The notes beneath the pieces are model-generated. The model worked only from the letters and a program-made list of their open reading frames with translations. It did no database searches and was not told the origin of the DNA. Positions 43,694 to 51,522 of a stretch of DNA of 64,000 nucleotides are shown here, in pieces. Numbering within the stretch: the stretch's first letter is position 1; each line of letters begins with the position of its first letter. This DNA is from Amycolatopsis sp. NBC_01480 (GTDB lineage: Bacteria > Actinomycetota > Actinomycetes > Mycobacteriales > Pseudonocardiaceae): assembly GCF_036227205.1 (NCBI RefSeq), contig NZ_CP109442.1:4774001-4838000 (forward strand), written 5' to 3'. The position numbers and the translations under genes are program-made.

Positions 43694-45495
43694 GCGAGGC
43701 CTTCCGCGGCTGCCGGGACGAGGGAGTCGCCGAGATAGGCGTCGATGACGGGCTGCTCCGCGCTGACGTCGGCGACCGAGCCGTGCGCGATGACGGCACC
43801 ACGCGACATGACGTAAACCTGCCCGCAGAGGTCCGCGATGAACGCCAGGTCGTGCTCGACCAGCAGCACGCTGGCCCCGCGCCCGCGCAGGGACCGGACC
43901 ATGTCCGCGAGCCGCGCGGAGAGCGCCGGGCTGATGCCCGCGGCGGGCTCGTCCAGCATGACCAGGACCGGATCCAGCCAGAGCACCTGCGCCAGCTCGA
44001 CCAGTTTCCGTTGCCCGTAGCTCAGCCCGGCCGGGCTTTCGTCGGCGTAGGCGGCGAGTCCGAGCTCGTCGAGCACGGCCAGCGCCCGTGCGCGCTCGGC
44101 CGCGGTGACGCGTCTGGTCCAGAGCCGGCCGAAGGCGAACCGCCGTTCGGGAACGACGAGGTTTTCGACCACGGTGAGCCCGGCGAACAGCCGGGGGAGC
44201 TGGTAGGTGCGGGCGAGTCCCGCGTGCGCGCGCCCCGGGCGCCCCGTCCGTTCGAGCCGGCGGCCGCCGACGGTGATGGTGCCCTCGCGGCTGGGGACAG
44301 TGCCGTCGATGAGGTTGAACAGCGTCGTCTTGCCCGAGCCGTTGGGGCCGATCAGGCCGGTGATCTGCGCGCCCGCGAGATCCAGGTCGACACCGTCGAC
44401 CGCACGGAGGCCGCCGAACGACTTGCGCAGACCCCGCACCACGAGTGCCTCGGGCGAATCAGTGCCGCGCCCGGCCGGCGAGTCCGCCGTCGGCGACTGG
44501 CCGGCGACCGTCGGGGAACGTCCCGCGCCGCGCGCGAACAGGCGGCGGAACCAGGACTCGACGACCGGCAGGACACCGCGGGGAAGGAAGAGGGCGACCG
44601 CGCCGAGCAGACCGCCGAACAGCAGCAGCCGGACGGCGCCGGCGTCGGCCCCGCCGAGGCCGGTGCTCGTGAAGTTGCTGATCGGCGCGACGATGAACGC
44701 GCCGAGGACGGGTCCCCACAGCGTGCCCCGGCCGCCGAGCAGCACCGCGAGGACGATCAGCACGCTCGTGATGATGTCGAAAACGGCCGCGGTGTTCAGG
44801 AAAGTCACGTAGTAGGCGTAGATGCCCCCGGCGATGCCGACGAAGGTGCCGCCGAGCACGAACGCGATCATCTTGTACAGCGCGGTCCGCAGGCCGAGTC
44901 CCGCGGCCTTGTCCTCGTCGTCTCGGATCGCGAACAGGCCGAGGCCCAGCTTGCTGCGCCGCACCCAGGCGGACACGGCGACGGTCGCCACCAGCAGGCC
45001 GAGCATCGGGTAGTAGAACGGCCAGTCCTGATAGGACAGACTCCACGTCGGCAGCGGCAGCGCCAGGCCCTGGCTGCCGCCCGTCAGGCCGGACCAGGTC
45101 GTGGCCACCACGCCCAGCAGCTGCATCGTCGCGAAGGTCACGATCACGAAGTACATGCCCCGGGTGCGCCGCGTGACCAGGCTGAGCAGCGCGGCGCCGA
45201 TCGCGCACACCAGACCGCCGGCGAAGCAGCCGAGAAACGGCGAGATGCCGGCCTTGGCGGCCAGGATGCCCGTGGTGTACGCGCCCAGCCCGATGAAGGC
45301 GCTGTTGCCCAGCGACAGGTACCCCGCGTAGCCGCCCATGATGTTCCAGCCGCTGGCGCCGATGGCGAGCATGAACGTCATGATCAGCAGGTTCTGGTAG
45401 TAGAGATCGCCTGATACCAGCGGAAAGCCGATCAGCGCGGCGAGCGCGACCGGTATCCACGCGTAGCGGCGCCAAGTGGGAGCGGGAGAAGTCAT
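43690..45495 (-). CDS. Fused ABC permease and ATPase (LivM-LivG)
   Basis: ATG 45495 starts 601 residues. Residues 1-315 are a LivM-type permease with about 9-10 membrane segments (GGYAGYLSLGNSAFIGLGAYTTG, RRTRGMYFVIVTFATMQLL, FAIRDDEDKAAGLG). After a linker rich in Ser, Gly and Pro (about 320-345) comes a LivG-type ATPase: VRGLRKSFGGLRAVDGVDLDL, Walker A GPNGSGKTT, LSYGQRK signature, Walker B VLVMLDEPAAGI. Both halves are complete, so the fusion is probably functional. The open frame upstream of ATG 45495 lies antiparallel to nothing but is the LivH gene in another frame. Confidence 0.92.
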   Translation of the reverse strand: MTSPAPTWRRYAWIPVALAALIGFPLVSGDLYYQNLLIMTFMLAIGASGWNIMGGYAGYLSLGNSAFIGLGAYTTGILAAKAGISPFLGCFAGGLVCAIGAALLSLVTRRTRGMYFVIVTFATMQLLGVVATTWSGLTGGSQGLALPLPTWSLSYQDWPFYYPMLGLLVATVAVSAWVRRSKLGLGLFAIRDDEDKAAGLGLRTALYKMIAFVLGGTFVGIAGGIYAYYVTFLNTAAVFDIITSVLIVLAVLLGGRGTLWGPVLGAFIVAPISNFTSTGLGGADAGAVRLLLFGGLLGAVALFLPRGVLPVVESWFRRLFARGAGRSPTVAGQSPTADSPAGRGTDSPEALVVRGLRKSFGGLRAVDGVDLDLAGAQITGLIGPNGSGKTTLFNLIDGTVPSREGTITVGGRRLERTGRPGRAHAGLARTYQLPRLFAGLTVVENLVVPERRFAFGRLWTRRVTAAERARALAVLDELGLAAYADESPAGLSYGQRKLVELAQVLWLDPVLVMLDEPAAGISPALSARLADMVRSLRGRGASVLLVEHDLAFIADLCGQVYVMSRGAVIAHGSVADVSAEQPVIDAYLGDSLVPAAAEGLA

Positions 45496-46373
45496 GAGCC
45501 GGCGTCCTGCCGGGTCGTCCGGGTGAAGAGGCCCTGCGGGCGGATGGTCAGTACGACGAGGATCAGCAACGTGGGCACGGCGGTCGCCCAGCGCACCGAG
45601 ACGTACGTCGTGGTCAGTGCTTCGGCCAGGCCGAGCAGCAGCCCGGCGGCGAAGGCCCCCGGGACACTGCCCAGCCCGCCGACGATCACCACGCTCAACG
45701 CCAGCCCGAGCCAGAAGTCCTGCGTGTCCGGGGTGAACTGGTAGAGGAAGCTCAGCGCGGCGCCGCCGAACGCGGTCGATCCGGTGGCGATGGCGAAGAT
45801 CCACGCCCCGACGCGTGCGGGCTCGACGCCGATTAGGCGGGCGCCCTCCGGGTTCTCCGACGCCGCCGTGATCGCGCGACCCAGCCAGGTCCGCTTGATC
45901 GCCACCTGCAGCACCACCGTGATCACGATCGCGAGCAGGCAGCCGTAGAACTGCGCGCGCGGGATCACCAGCGGGCCGAGGTGGATCGCCTGGTTGAAGT
46001 ACGCCGGGGTGGTCGTCTTCTGGTCGGGTCCCCAGATCAGCGCCAGGAACGCCTCCGCGATCAGCGCCAGCGCGAACGTGGCCACGATGGTCAGGCCCGG
46101 GTCGATGCGCTCCAGCCGCTCGATGACGAGTTTGTAGACCACGAGCCCGAGCGCGGCCATCGGGACCATCACCAGGAAGGCGGCGAGGATCGGGTCGAGG
46201 CCGAAATGCTGCCACAGCGCGTAGCACAGATAAGTGGACACGATCAGGAACGCGCCCTGCGCCATGTTGACGATCTTCATGACGCCGAAGGTGAGCGTGA
46301 GCCCGGTCGCCATCAGCGCGTACACGCCGCCGATGAGGATCCCGAAGATCAGCGTCTGGACGAGTTCGGTCAT
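45492..46373 (-). CDS. Branched-chain-type ABC permease (LivH-like)
   Basis: 293 residues from ATG 46373. Eight or so membrane segments and the family opening LIFGILIGGVYALMATGLTLTFGVMKIVNMAQGAF are clear, with the EAA-like loop ITAASENPEGARLIGVEPARVGAW facing the ATPase. It overlaps both its neighbours by 4 bases (ATGA). It pairs with the LivM half of the fusion to form the membrane channel. Confidence 0.93.
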   Translation of the reverse strand: MTELVQTLIFGILIGGVYALMATGLTLTFGVMKIVNMAQGAFLIVSTYLCYALWQHFGLDPILAAFLVMVPMAALGLVVYKLVIERLERIDPGLTIVATFALALIAEAFLALIWGPDQKTTTPAYFNQAIHLGPLVIPRAQFYGCLLAIVITVVLQVAIKRTWLGRAITAASENPEGARLIGVEPARVGAWIFAIATGSTAFGGAALSFLYQFTPDTQDFWLGLALSVVIVGGLGSVPGAFAAGLLLGLAEALTTTYVSVRWATAVPTLLILVVLTIRPQGLFTRTTRQDAGS

Positions 46374-47650
46374 CGGGTGGACCAGCCCGGCTTCGGGTAG
46401 ACGACCGTGCTGCTGGTGGCGGCCGACTTCGGCGCGACGACCTGCAGGGTGCCCTGCTGCCACTGCGCGAGCATGGCGGTGCCCACCGGAACGCCGGTGG
46501 CGTCCCACTTCAACGGCCCGACGATGGTGCCGACGCTGTGGGAGTGAAGCCAGTCGGCGAGAGCTTTCTGGTCTATCCGGCCCACCGCCTTGACGGCCGT
46601 CTCGAGCACCTGGGCCGCGGTGTAGGAGTTGGCCGCGTCCTCGTCGGGCGGGCTGCCGAACATCTTCGTGTACGCCGAAACGAAGGCGGCGTTGCCCGGA
46701 TAGGCCGCCTTCGGGCTCCACGCCTCGGCGGTGAACACGCCTTCGGTGTTCTTCGCGCCGATCGCGCCCGGGTAGGTGTCGTCGGCCGGCGCCCTGGTCT
46801 GGAAGAGGATCTTGGGGCTGAAGTCCAGCTTTTCCAGCGAGCGGACGAAAGGCGCGCCGTCGTTGCTCACCGCGCCCTGGATGACCATGTCCGGCCGGGC
46901 GTGCGCCACCCCGGCGGCGATCGAGTCGAAGTTCGACGTGCTCGGGTCGTAGGTCTGGTCGTAGACGAGGGTGACGCCGAGCGCCTGGAGCCTGGTCTTG
47001 AAGATCGCGATCGCCGGACTCGCGCTCGGGTCGTCCTGGGTGAGGTAGGCGGCCGTCTTCGGGCGCTGGTCCGCGGGCAGCGAGCCGAACCACTCGAGGA
47101 ACAGGTCGGGCAGGCTCTCCGTCGTCCCCGGCTGCGCGAAGAACAGGTTCGTGAAACCCCGGGTGAACAGGGACGCCGCGCCCCCGGACGGTTCGATGTA
47201 GAGCATCTGCTGGCGCGCGGCGATCGCCGAGGCCGGTGCGTTGAGCAGCGACGAGAACGTGCCGAGGAGCAGGTCGTCCTTGTTCTGGCTGATCAGCCGC
47301 GTGTAGTCGGTGCCGGTCTGGTTCGGATCGAACCCGTTGTCGAGGACGTCGAGGTGGACGTTGCGGCCCAGCAGGCCGCCGGCGGCGTTGACCTGCGCCG
47401 CCCACAGCTTGTAGCCCTGGTATCCCGACTTCGCCACGTCGGCGGCCGAACCGGTGAGCGGCAAGGACATGCCGATGTTGAGCGGTCCCGAACCCGGCCC
47501 GCCGGACGTCCCCGTCGCGGCGCAGCCGGCGAGCGCTATCGCCGTCGTGGCCGCGATGGCGATGGCGCGGGACGAGCCACGCCCTCGGCGGCGGTGGGCG
47601 ACGGACCTGGTTCGAAGCGGCGTGCCTGGGGGATAGCGGTCGTCACTCAT
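46370..47650 (-). CDS. ABC transporter substrate-binding lipoprotein (Leu/Ile/Val-binding fold)
   Basis: ATG 47650 follows AAGGAG and gives 426 residues. The signal ends at the lipobox LAGC (IAIAATTAIALAGCAATG), so it is lipid-anchored outside the membrane. The type I periplasmic fold starts LNIGMSLPLTGSAADVAKSGYQGYKLWAAQVNAAGGLLGRNVHL, as in LivK and amide-binding proteins. It is the first gene of the four-gene operon. The ligand cannot be told; a divergent LysR regulator lies upstream with 152 bases between. Confidence 0.92.
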   Translation of the reverse strand: MSDDRYPPGTPLRTRSVAHRRRGRGSSRAIAIAATTAIALAGCAATGTSGGPGSGPLNIGMSLPLTGSAADVAKSGYQGYKLWAAQVNAAGGLLGRNVHLDVLDNGFDPNQTGTDYTRLISQNKDDLLLGTFSSLLNAPASAIAARQQMLYIEPSGGAASLFTRGFTNLFFAQPGTTESLPDLFLEWFGSLPADQRPKTAAYLTQDDPSASPAIAIFKTRLQALGVTLVYDQTYDPSTSNFDSIAAGVAHARPDMVIQGAVSNDGAPFVRSLEKLDFSPKILFQTRAPADDTYPGAIGAKNTEGVFTAEAWSPKAAYPGNAAFVSAYTKMFGSPPDEDAANSYTAAQVLETAVKAVGRIDQKALADWLHSHSVGTIVGPLKWDATGVPVGTAMLAQWQQGTLQVVAPKSAATSSTVVYPKPGWSTR

Positions 47651-47802
47651 CGCGCGACTCCTTGGCGACCTCGTTGTCGGTGTGCTCGGCGTGTTCGGCG
47701 GAACCGGGGCACGCGCTGCTGACAAGTACAGGCACGCCGAGGCGCCGAAACAAGTAAACTGACGTTACGATCGATGACCCTGAGCGTTAGGGGAATTGAC
47801 AG

Positions 47803-48723
47803 ATGCTCGATGTCCGCAAGCTCATCACGTTGCGCGCGATAGCGGCCGAGGGATCCATCGCCGCGGCCGGGCGCGTCCTGCGGTACACCCGTTCCGCCGT
47901 CTCGCAGCAGCTGACGGCGCTGGAAAACGAGACGGGTACGGCACTGGTCGACCGGACCGGGAACCATGTCACGCTGACCCCCGCCGGACGCATGCTCGTC
48001 GAGCACGTCGAACGCATCCTCGTCGAGTTGCGCTCCGCCGAGGCGTCGCTGCCCAGTGCTGTCGCGGGTCTCACCGGGCTGCTGCGGGTCGGCGTGCCGT
48101 TCCACGAGGGCCCGCGCATCATGAGCCGCGCGCTGACGGAGGTCCGCCGCCGGTTCGCCGAGATGGAGATCAGGCTCGCCGCTGTCACCGACGAGGAAGG
48201 CGCCGACGCGGTGAGCCGTGATCAGCTGGACATGGTCATCGTGTCGCGGTACGGCGTCGCCCAGGCCCCGGCCGCACCGGGCCTGCGCGAATGGGTTCTC
48301 GGCAACGACCCGCTGCGCCTCTGCGTTCCGGCGGGACACCCCCTGGCGAACAGCCGCAGCTGCACAATGGCGCAGCTGCGGGACGAATCGTGGATCGTCT
48401 GTCCGGACAGCACGCTCGGCCGGCTCACGATGAGCTTGTGCATCACGGCGGGTTTCCAGCCGAAGGTGACCGCGACCGTCAACGACATCGGCACCGCGAT
48501 CGGCCTGGCCGGCGTCGGCTGGGGCATCACGATCGCACCGGAGCTGACTCCCGTCGGCACCGAGGCCAAGCTGGTCCGGCTCCCGATCGACGGAGTCGAC
48601 ACCTTGCGGCACAACGTCGTGATCGTCCGCGACGGCGAACACCTCTCGCCGCGCATCGCCGCGGTGATCGCCGCCGTCCGCGCGGTCAGCGCGCTTCCGC
48701 CCGAGGCCGGCCAAGGCGCATGA
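47803..48723 (+). CDS. LysR-family transcriptional regulator of the ABC operon
   Basis: 306 residues. The winged helix MLDVRKLITLRAIAAEGSIAAAGRVLRYTRSAVSQQLTALENETGTALVDRTGN is followed by a full effector domain (GLLRVGVPFHEGPRIMSRAL to IDGVDTLRHNVVIVRDGEHLSP). It is divergent from the ABC operon. The gap holds CGTTA at 47764 and again at 47785 (21 bases apart), possible half sites. It most likely controls uptake in response to the solute. From 48724 to 48895 I see no gene. Confidence 0.93.
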   Translation: MLDVRKLITLRAIAAEGSIAAAGRVLRYTRSAVSQQLTALENETGTALVDRTGNHVTLTPAGRMLVEHVERILVELRSAEASLPSAVAGLTGLLRVGVPFHEGPRIMSRALTEVRRRFAEMEIRLAAVTDEEGADAVSRDQLDMVIVSRYGVAQAPAAPGLREWVLGNDPLRLCVPAGHPLANSRSCTMAQLRDESWIVCPDSTLGRLTMSLCITAGFQPKVTATVNDIGTAIGLAGVGWGITIAPELTPVGTEAKLVRLPIDGVDTLRHNVVIVRDGEHLSPRIAAVIAAVRAVSALPPEAGQGA

Positions 48724-48895
48724 CAGGCCACGACGACGGGCGAAATCGGGTCGGCAAAGGCCTTCGCAGCCGAGGACCGCTGGTTGATGCGCACCCTCGT
48801 TTCCCAGCGAAGGTGGTCAGGCCGGCGCCATCCACGGCGACGTGCATTTTCACCAGCGGGTCCGGCTCGCGGCGAGCAAGCCGGCGTACCGGTGA

Positions 48896-49546
48896 TCATC
48901 CGGTCGCGAACATGCCTCGCAGGTGTGCCAGGTCTGCCTCGGTCAGCGGCTGCCCGATGGCATTGCGCCAGACGACGGTCAGGTGCAGCGCGGTGAGATC
49001 AGGCGAGGCGGGAAGGGTTCCGGTGCGCGCGAAGTACAAGCCCGCCGACACGAGTATGTCGGCGAGCAGTTCGAGGCTTGCCGCCTGTGGGACGCGACCG
49101 TCCGGATTCGCCTGGAGGCCTCGTAGCACCGGCTCGACGTAGAGGTGCCGAAGCCTCGACCGGAGTGGTGCCGCGTCCTCCTCGAGTGCGATGACCTCTT
49201 CGAGCAACAGCCAGAGGCTGCGCTCGGGGGTGATGAGAGCGAAGAACTCCCGCAGGGTCATCCAGAGTCCTTCGACGCCGGGCGTGATGCGCCAGATCTC
49301 TCGAGCGCGTTGCCGGCCTTCTTCGGCCATGTCTTCGAGAAGGACCGACACCAGCTGGCGCTTGTTGGCGAAGTGGAGATAGAACGTGCCGTGTGCGCGA
49401 TTTGCCCGCCGGGTGATCTGGACGACCGAGGTGCGGGCGTAACCCACTTCGCGAAGCAGCGAGCTTCCCGCCTCCAGAAGTGCCTGACGCGACTGCTCGT
49501 TTCGCTCCTTCTGGGTCCGCCTCACGGCCATATCATAGCGGGTCAT
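48896..49546 (-). CDS. TetR-family regulator
   Basis: 216 residues from ATG 49546; an in-frame ATG at 49531 is the other choice. The DNA-binding part RTQKERNEQSRQALLEAGSSLLREVGYARTSVVQITRRANRAHGTFYLHFANKRQLV closely resembles that of the TetR at 50723-51346 (both TQKERN...RAHGxFYLHFANK). It overlaps the reductase gene upstream by 14 bases, so it is its operon partner. The shared 21-bp operator at 50618 and 51481 is probably read by one or both of them. Confidence 0.92.
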   Translation of the reverse strand: MTRYDMAVRRTQKERNEQSRQALLEAGSSLLREVGYARTSVVQITRRANRAHGTFYLHFANKRQLVSVLLEDMAEEGRQRAREIWRITPGVEGLWMTLREFFALITPERSLWLLLEEVIALEEDAAPLRSRLRHLYVEPVLRGLQANPDGRVPQAASLELLADILVSAGLYFARTGTLPASPDLTALHLTVVWRNAIGQPLTEADLAHLRGMFATG

Positions 49547-50552
49547 CCGCCAACCGGATGATCGCCTTTCCGATGTTCGCGCCGGTGAGCATGCCCGCCA
49601 GCGCTTCGGGAACGGCCTCGATTCCTTGGCTAGCGGTCTCCCGATAAGTCAATCGGCCGGTCTCCAGCCACGATTCCACCTGAGCGCCGAATTCCTCCCG
49701 AAGGTCCTCGTGGTCGAACGCGATGAATCCCTGCAGGCGGAGCCGCTTGGCCACGATTTTGAAAGCATTTACCGGCACCGCGTCGTGTTCGGCCGAATTG
49801 TAGGTCGAGATGGTTCCGCACATCGCCACCCGCCCGGATTCATTGAGCACCTCGACGGCCGCGGCCAGGTGATCGGAGCCCACGTTGTCGAAGAAGACGT
49901 CGAATCCATCGGGGAACGCGCTCCGCAGCTGATCCAGAACGGGACCGTCCTTGTAGTTGAACGCCGCGTCATATCCCAGCTCGTCGACGAGGTACCTCAC
50001 CTTTTCGGCACTCCCTGCGCTCCCGACGACCCGCGTGGCGCCGGCCAGCGAGGCGAACTGTCCCACCATGCTGCCCACGGCACCGGCCGCGCCGGACACG
50101 AAGACCGAGTCCCCGGGCTGGAAGCCCGCGCTGCGGAAAAGCCCAGCGAAGGCCGCGAAACCGGGCCCCCCGAGGACGCCGAGGTGGTAGGAGCTCGGAT
50201 ACCGCCCCTTGTCGACCACGCGACCCGCCGCGGCGTCGACGACCGCGTGCTCTCGCCACCCGGCTTGATGCACGAGCCAAGATCCCAGGGGGACCTCGTC
50301 GCTCCGCGTCTCGATGACCTCACCGACGGCGCCACCGGTCAGGGCCTCGCCGAGCTGGAAAGGAGGGACATAGGACGGCACGTCATCCATTCGCGACCGC
50401 ATGTAAGGGTCGACCGAGAGGACGAGGTTCCGCACCAGGCACTGGCCTGGCCGCAGGGCCGGGAGCTCACGCTCGACCAGCCGGTACGTCTCGGGTGCAG
50501 GGAGTCCGGCCGGTCGTCGCGCGAAATGCCACTCACGTGTCGTCAGGGACAT
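49533..50552 (-). CDS. Zinc-free medium-chain dehydrogenase/reductase (prostaglandin reductase-like)
   Basis: 339 residues. The order YRLVERELPALRPGQCLVRNLVLSVDPYMRSRM, LGGPGFAAFAGLF, the NADPH loop VFVSGAAGAVGSMVGQFA, and FFDNVGSDHLAAAVEVLNESGRVAMCG is that of the leukotriene B4 12-hydroxydehydrogenase/CurA subgroup, which reduces the double bond of alpha,beta-unsaturated ketones or acyl groups with NADPH. No zinc ligands. It is preceded by a 21-bp palindrome also found before the AMP-ligase operon, so the two are probably induced together. Confidence 0.92.
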   Translation of the reverse strand: MSLTTREWHFARRPAGLPAPETYRLVERELPALRPGQCLVRNLVLSVDPYMRSRMDDVPSYVPPFQLGEALTGGAVGEVIETRSDEVPLGSWLVHQAGWREHAVVDAAAGRVVDKGRYPSSYHLGVLGGPGFAAFAGLFRSAGFQPGDSVFVSGAAGAVGSMVGQFASLAGATRVVGSAGSAEKVRYLVDELGYDAAFNYKDGPVLDQLRSAFPDGFDVFFDNVGSDHLAAAVEVLNESGRVAMCGTISTYNSAEHDAVPVNAFKIVAKRLRLQGFIAFDHEDLREEFGAQVESWLETGRLTYRETASQGIEAVPEALAGMLTGANIGKAIIRLADDPL

Positions 50553-50617
50553 CGTCAGTCCTTTGTGGAGTCAGAGTGGGAACGAGTGGCCACCGTCGAC
50601 CGGCAAGCCGGGACGAC

Positions 50618-50638
50618 TTAATGACACGCATGTCAGTA
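50618..50638 (-). promoter_or_regulatory. TetR-type operator copy 1
   Basis: TTAATGACA-CGCA-TGTCAGTA, with TGACA/TGTCA arms. The same sequence, apart from two spacer bases, occurs at 51481. It lies 66 bases before the reductase start and would cover its promoter. Confidence 0.7.
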
Positions 50639-50722
50639 TAGCGACGGCGCGACAGGCCGGTCAACGCCGCCATCGTCCGCGCGCGGGACTGTCGCCGGCA
50701 TCGATCGCCGGAACCAGCGCCA

Positions 50723-51346
50723 CTAACGCGGTGTCGCGTCGTTCCCAGGTGTTGCCGCAGTGTCGTATCCGAGCGTGAGCGACCAGCTCGTGGCGATCTC
50801 CTCGGCCATCTCGTCCAGCGTCCAGCTGCGGTTTTCCTGATGGAAGGCGCGAGTGCTGTCGGAGAGCATGGCCGCGAGGATCTGCGCGAGAACCTCAGGA
50901 TCGAGACCAGGCGGCAACGCCGGGGTTCCGGCGGAAGCCATGCCGTGCCTGATGCTCGTCACGAGCCGGCGGAACCATTCGTCGCTCAGCTTCTTGAAGC
51001 TCGGTTCCAGGCTGCTGCGCTGGTCGAGGAGCAGCCAAAGATCTCGGTCTTCGCCGTATGCCTCGATGAACCTGCGGACGGCCACTCGCACATCTGCCCC
51101 GGGCTCGTCCCATAACCACAAGGTTCTCGACTCGAGTGACCACCGGGCCATCGCGTCCTCGAGCAGGGCTTGCAACACCGCTTCTTTATTGGCGAAGTGC
51201 AGGTAGAACGAACCATGCGCGCGGCCGGCGCGTTTCACGATGTCGGCGACGCCGGCGTGGGGATAGCCCTTCTCCGCGAACACCTCACGGGCCGCGGACA
51301 GCAGCCGTCGCCGCGTCTCGGCGTTGCGCTCTTTCTGCGTGGCCAC
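50723..51346 (-). CDS. TetR-family regulator
   Basis: GTG 51346 (MATQKERNAETRRRLLSAAREVF) gives 207 residues; the longer frame upstream runs into the divergent promoter. The helix-turn-helix GVADIVKRAGRAHGSFYLHFANKEAVLQALLED is close to that of the TetR at 48896-49546. It is divergent from the AMP-ligase operon with an operator between at 51481, and the other operator copy lies 66 bases before the neighbouring reductase. It is the likely repressor of both. Confidence 0.92.
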   Translation of the reverse strand: MATQKERNAETRRRLLSAAREVFAEKGYPHAGVADIVKRAGRAHGSFYLHFANKEAVLQALLEDAMARWSLESRTLWLWDEPGADVRVAVRRFIEAYGEDRDLWLLLDQRSSLEPSFKKLSDEWFRRLVTSIRHGMASAGTPALPPGLDPEVLAQILAAMLSDSTRAFHQENRSWTLDEMAEEIATSWSLTLGYDTAATPGNDATPR

Positions 51347-51480
51347 GGGACGAGCGTAGTGCGGTTCCCGCGCCGGTCCGCACTCACTGCGACATGGGTC
51401 CTGACGCTTCAGAAGCGCCCGCAGCGGCCAAGAGCACCGGTCTTGACACCTGCGTGACGCCTCGGCATAGTCGTCCACAG

Positions 51481-51502
51481 TTAATGACAGACATGTCAGT
51501 AA
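51481..51502 (+). promoter_or_regulatory. TetR-type operator copy 2
   Basis: TTAATGACA-GACA-TGTCAGTAA is a 22-bp palindrome with one mismatched pair. It ends 20 bases before the ATG at 51523 and 9 bases before the RBS, so a bound repressor would block transcription and perhaps initiation there. It matches copy 1 at 50618. Confidence 0.75.
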
Positions 51503-51522
51503 GTGCCGCCGGAGGGATTGCC

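Noticed and set aside
43783..45414. 543-codon plus-strand frame across the LivM-LivG fusion
   Set aside because: Composition is Ala/Arg/Gly/Glu noise; the minus frame has all ABC motifs.
45496..46227. N-terminal extension of the LivM-LivG fusion
   Set aside because: It lies over the LivH gene in another frame and has no family match; ATG 45495 gives a normal LivM start.
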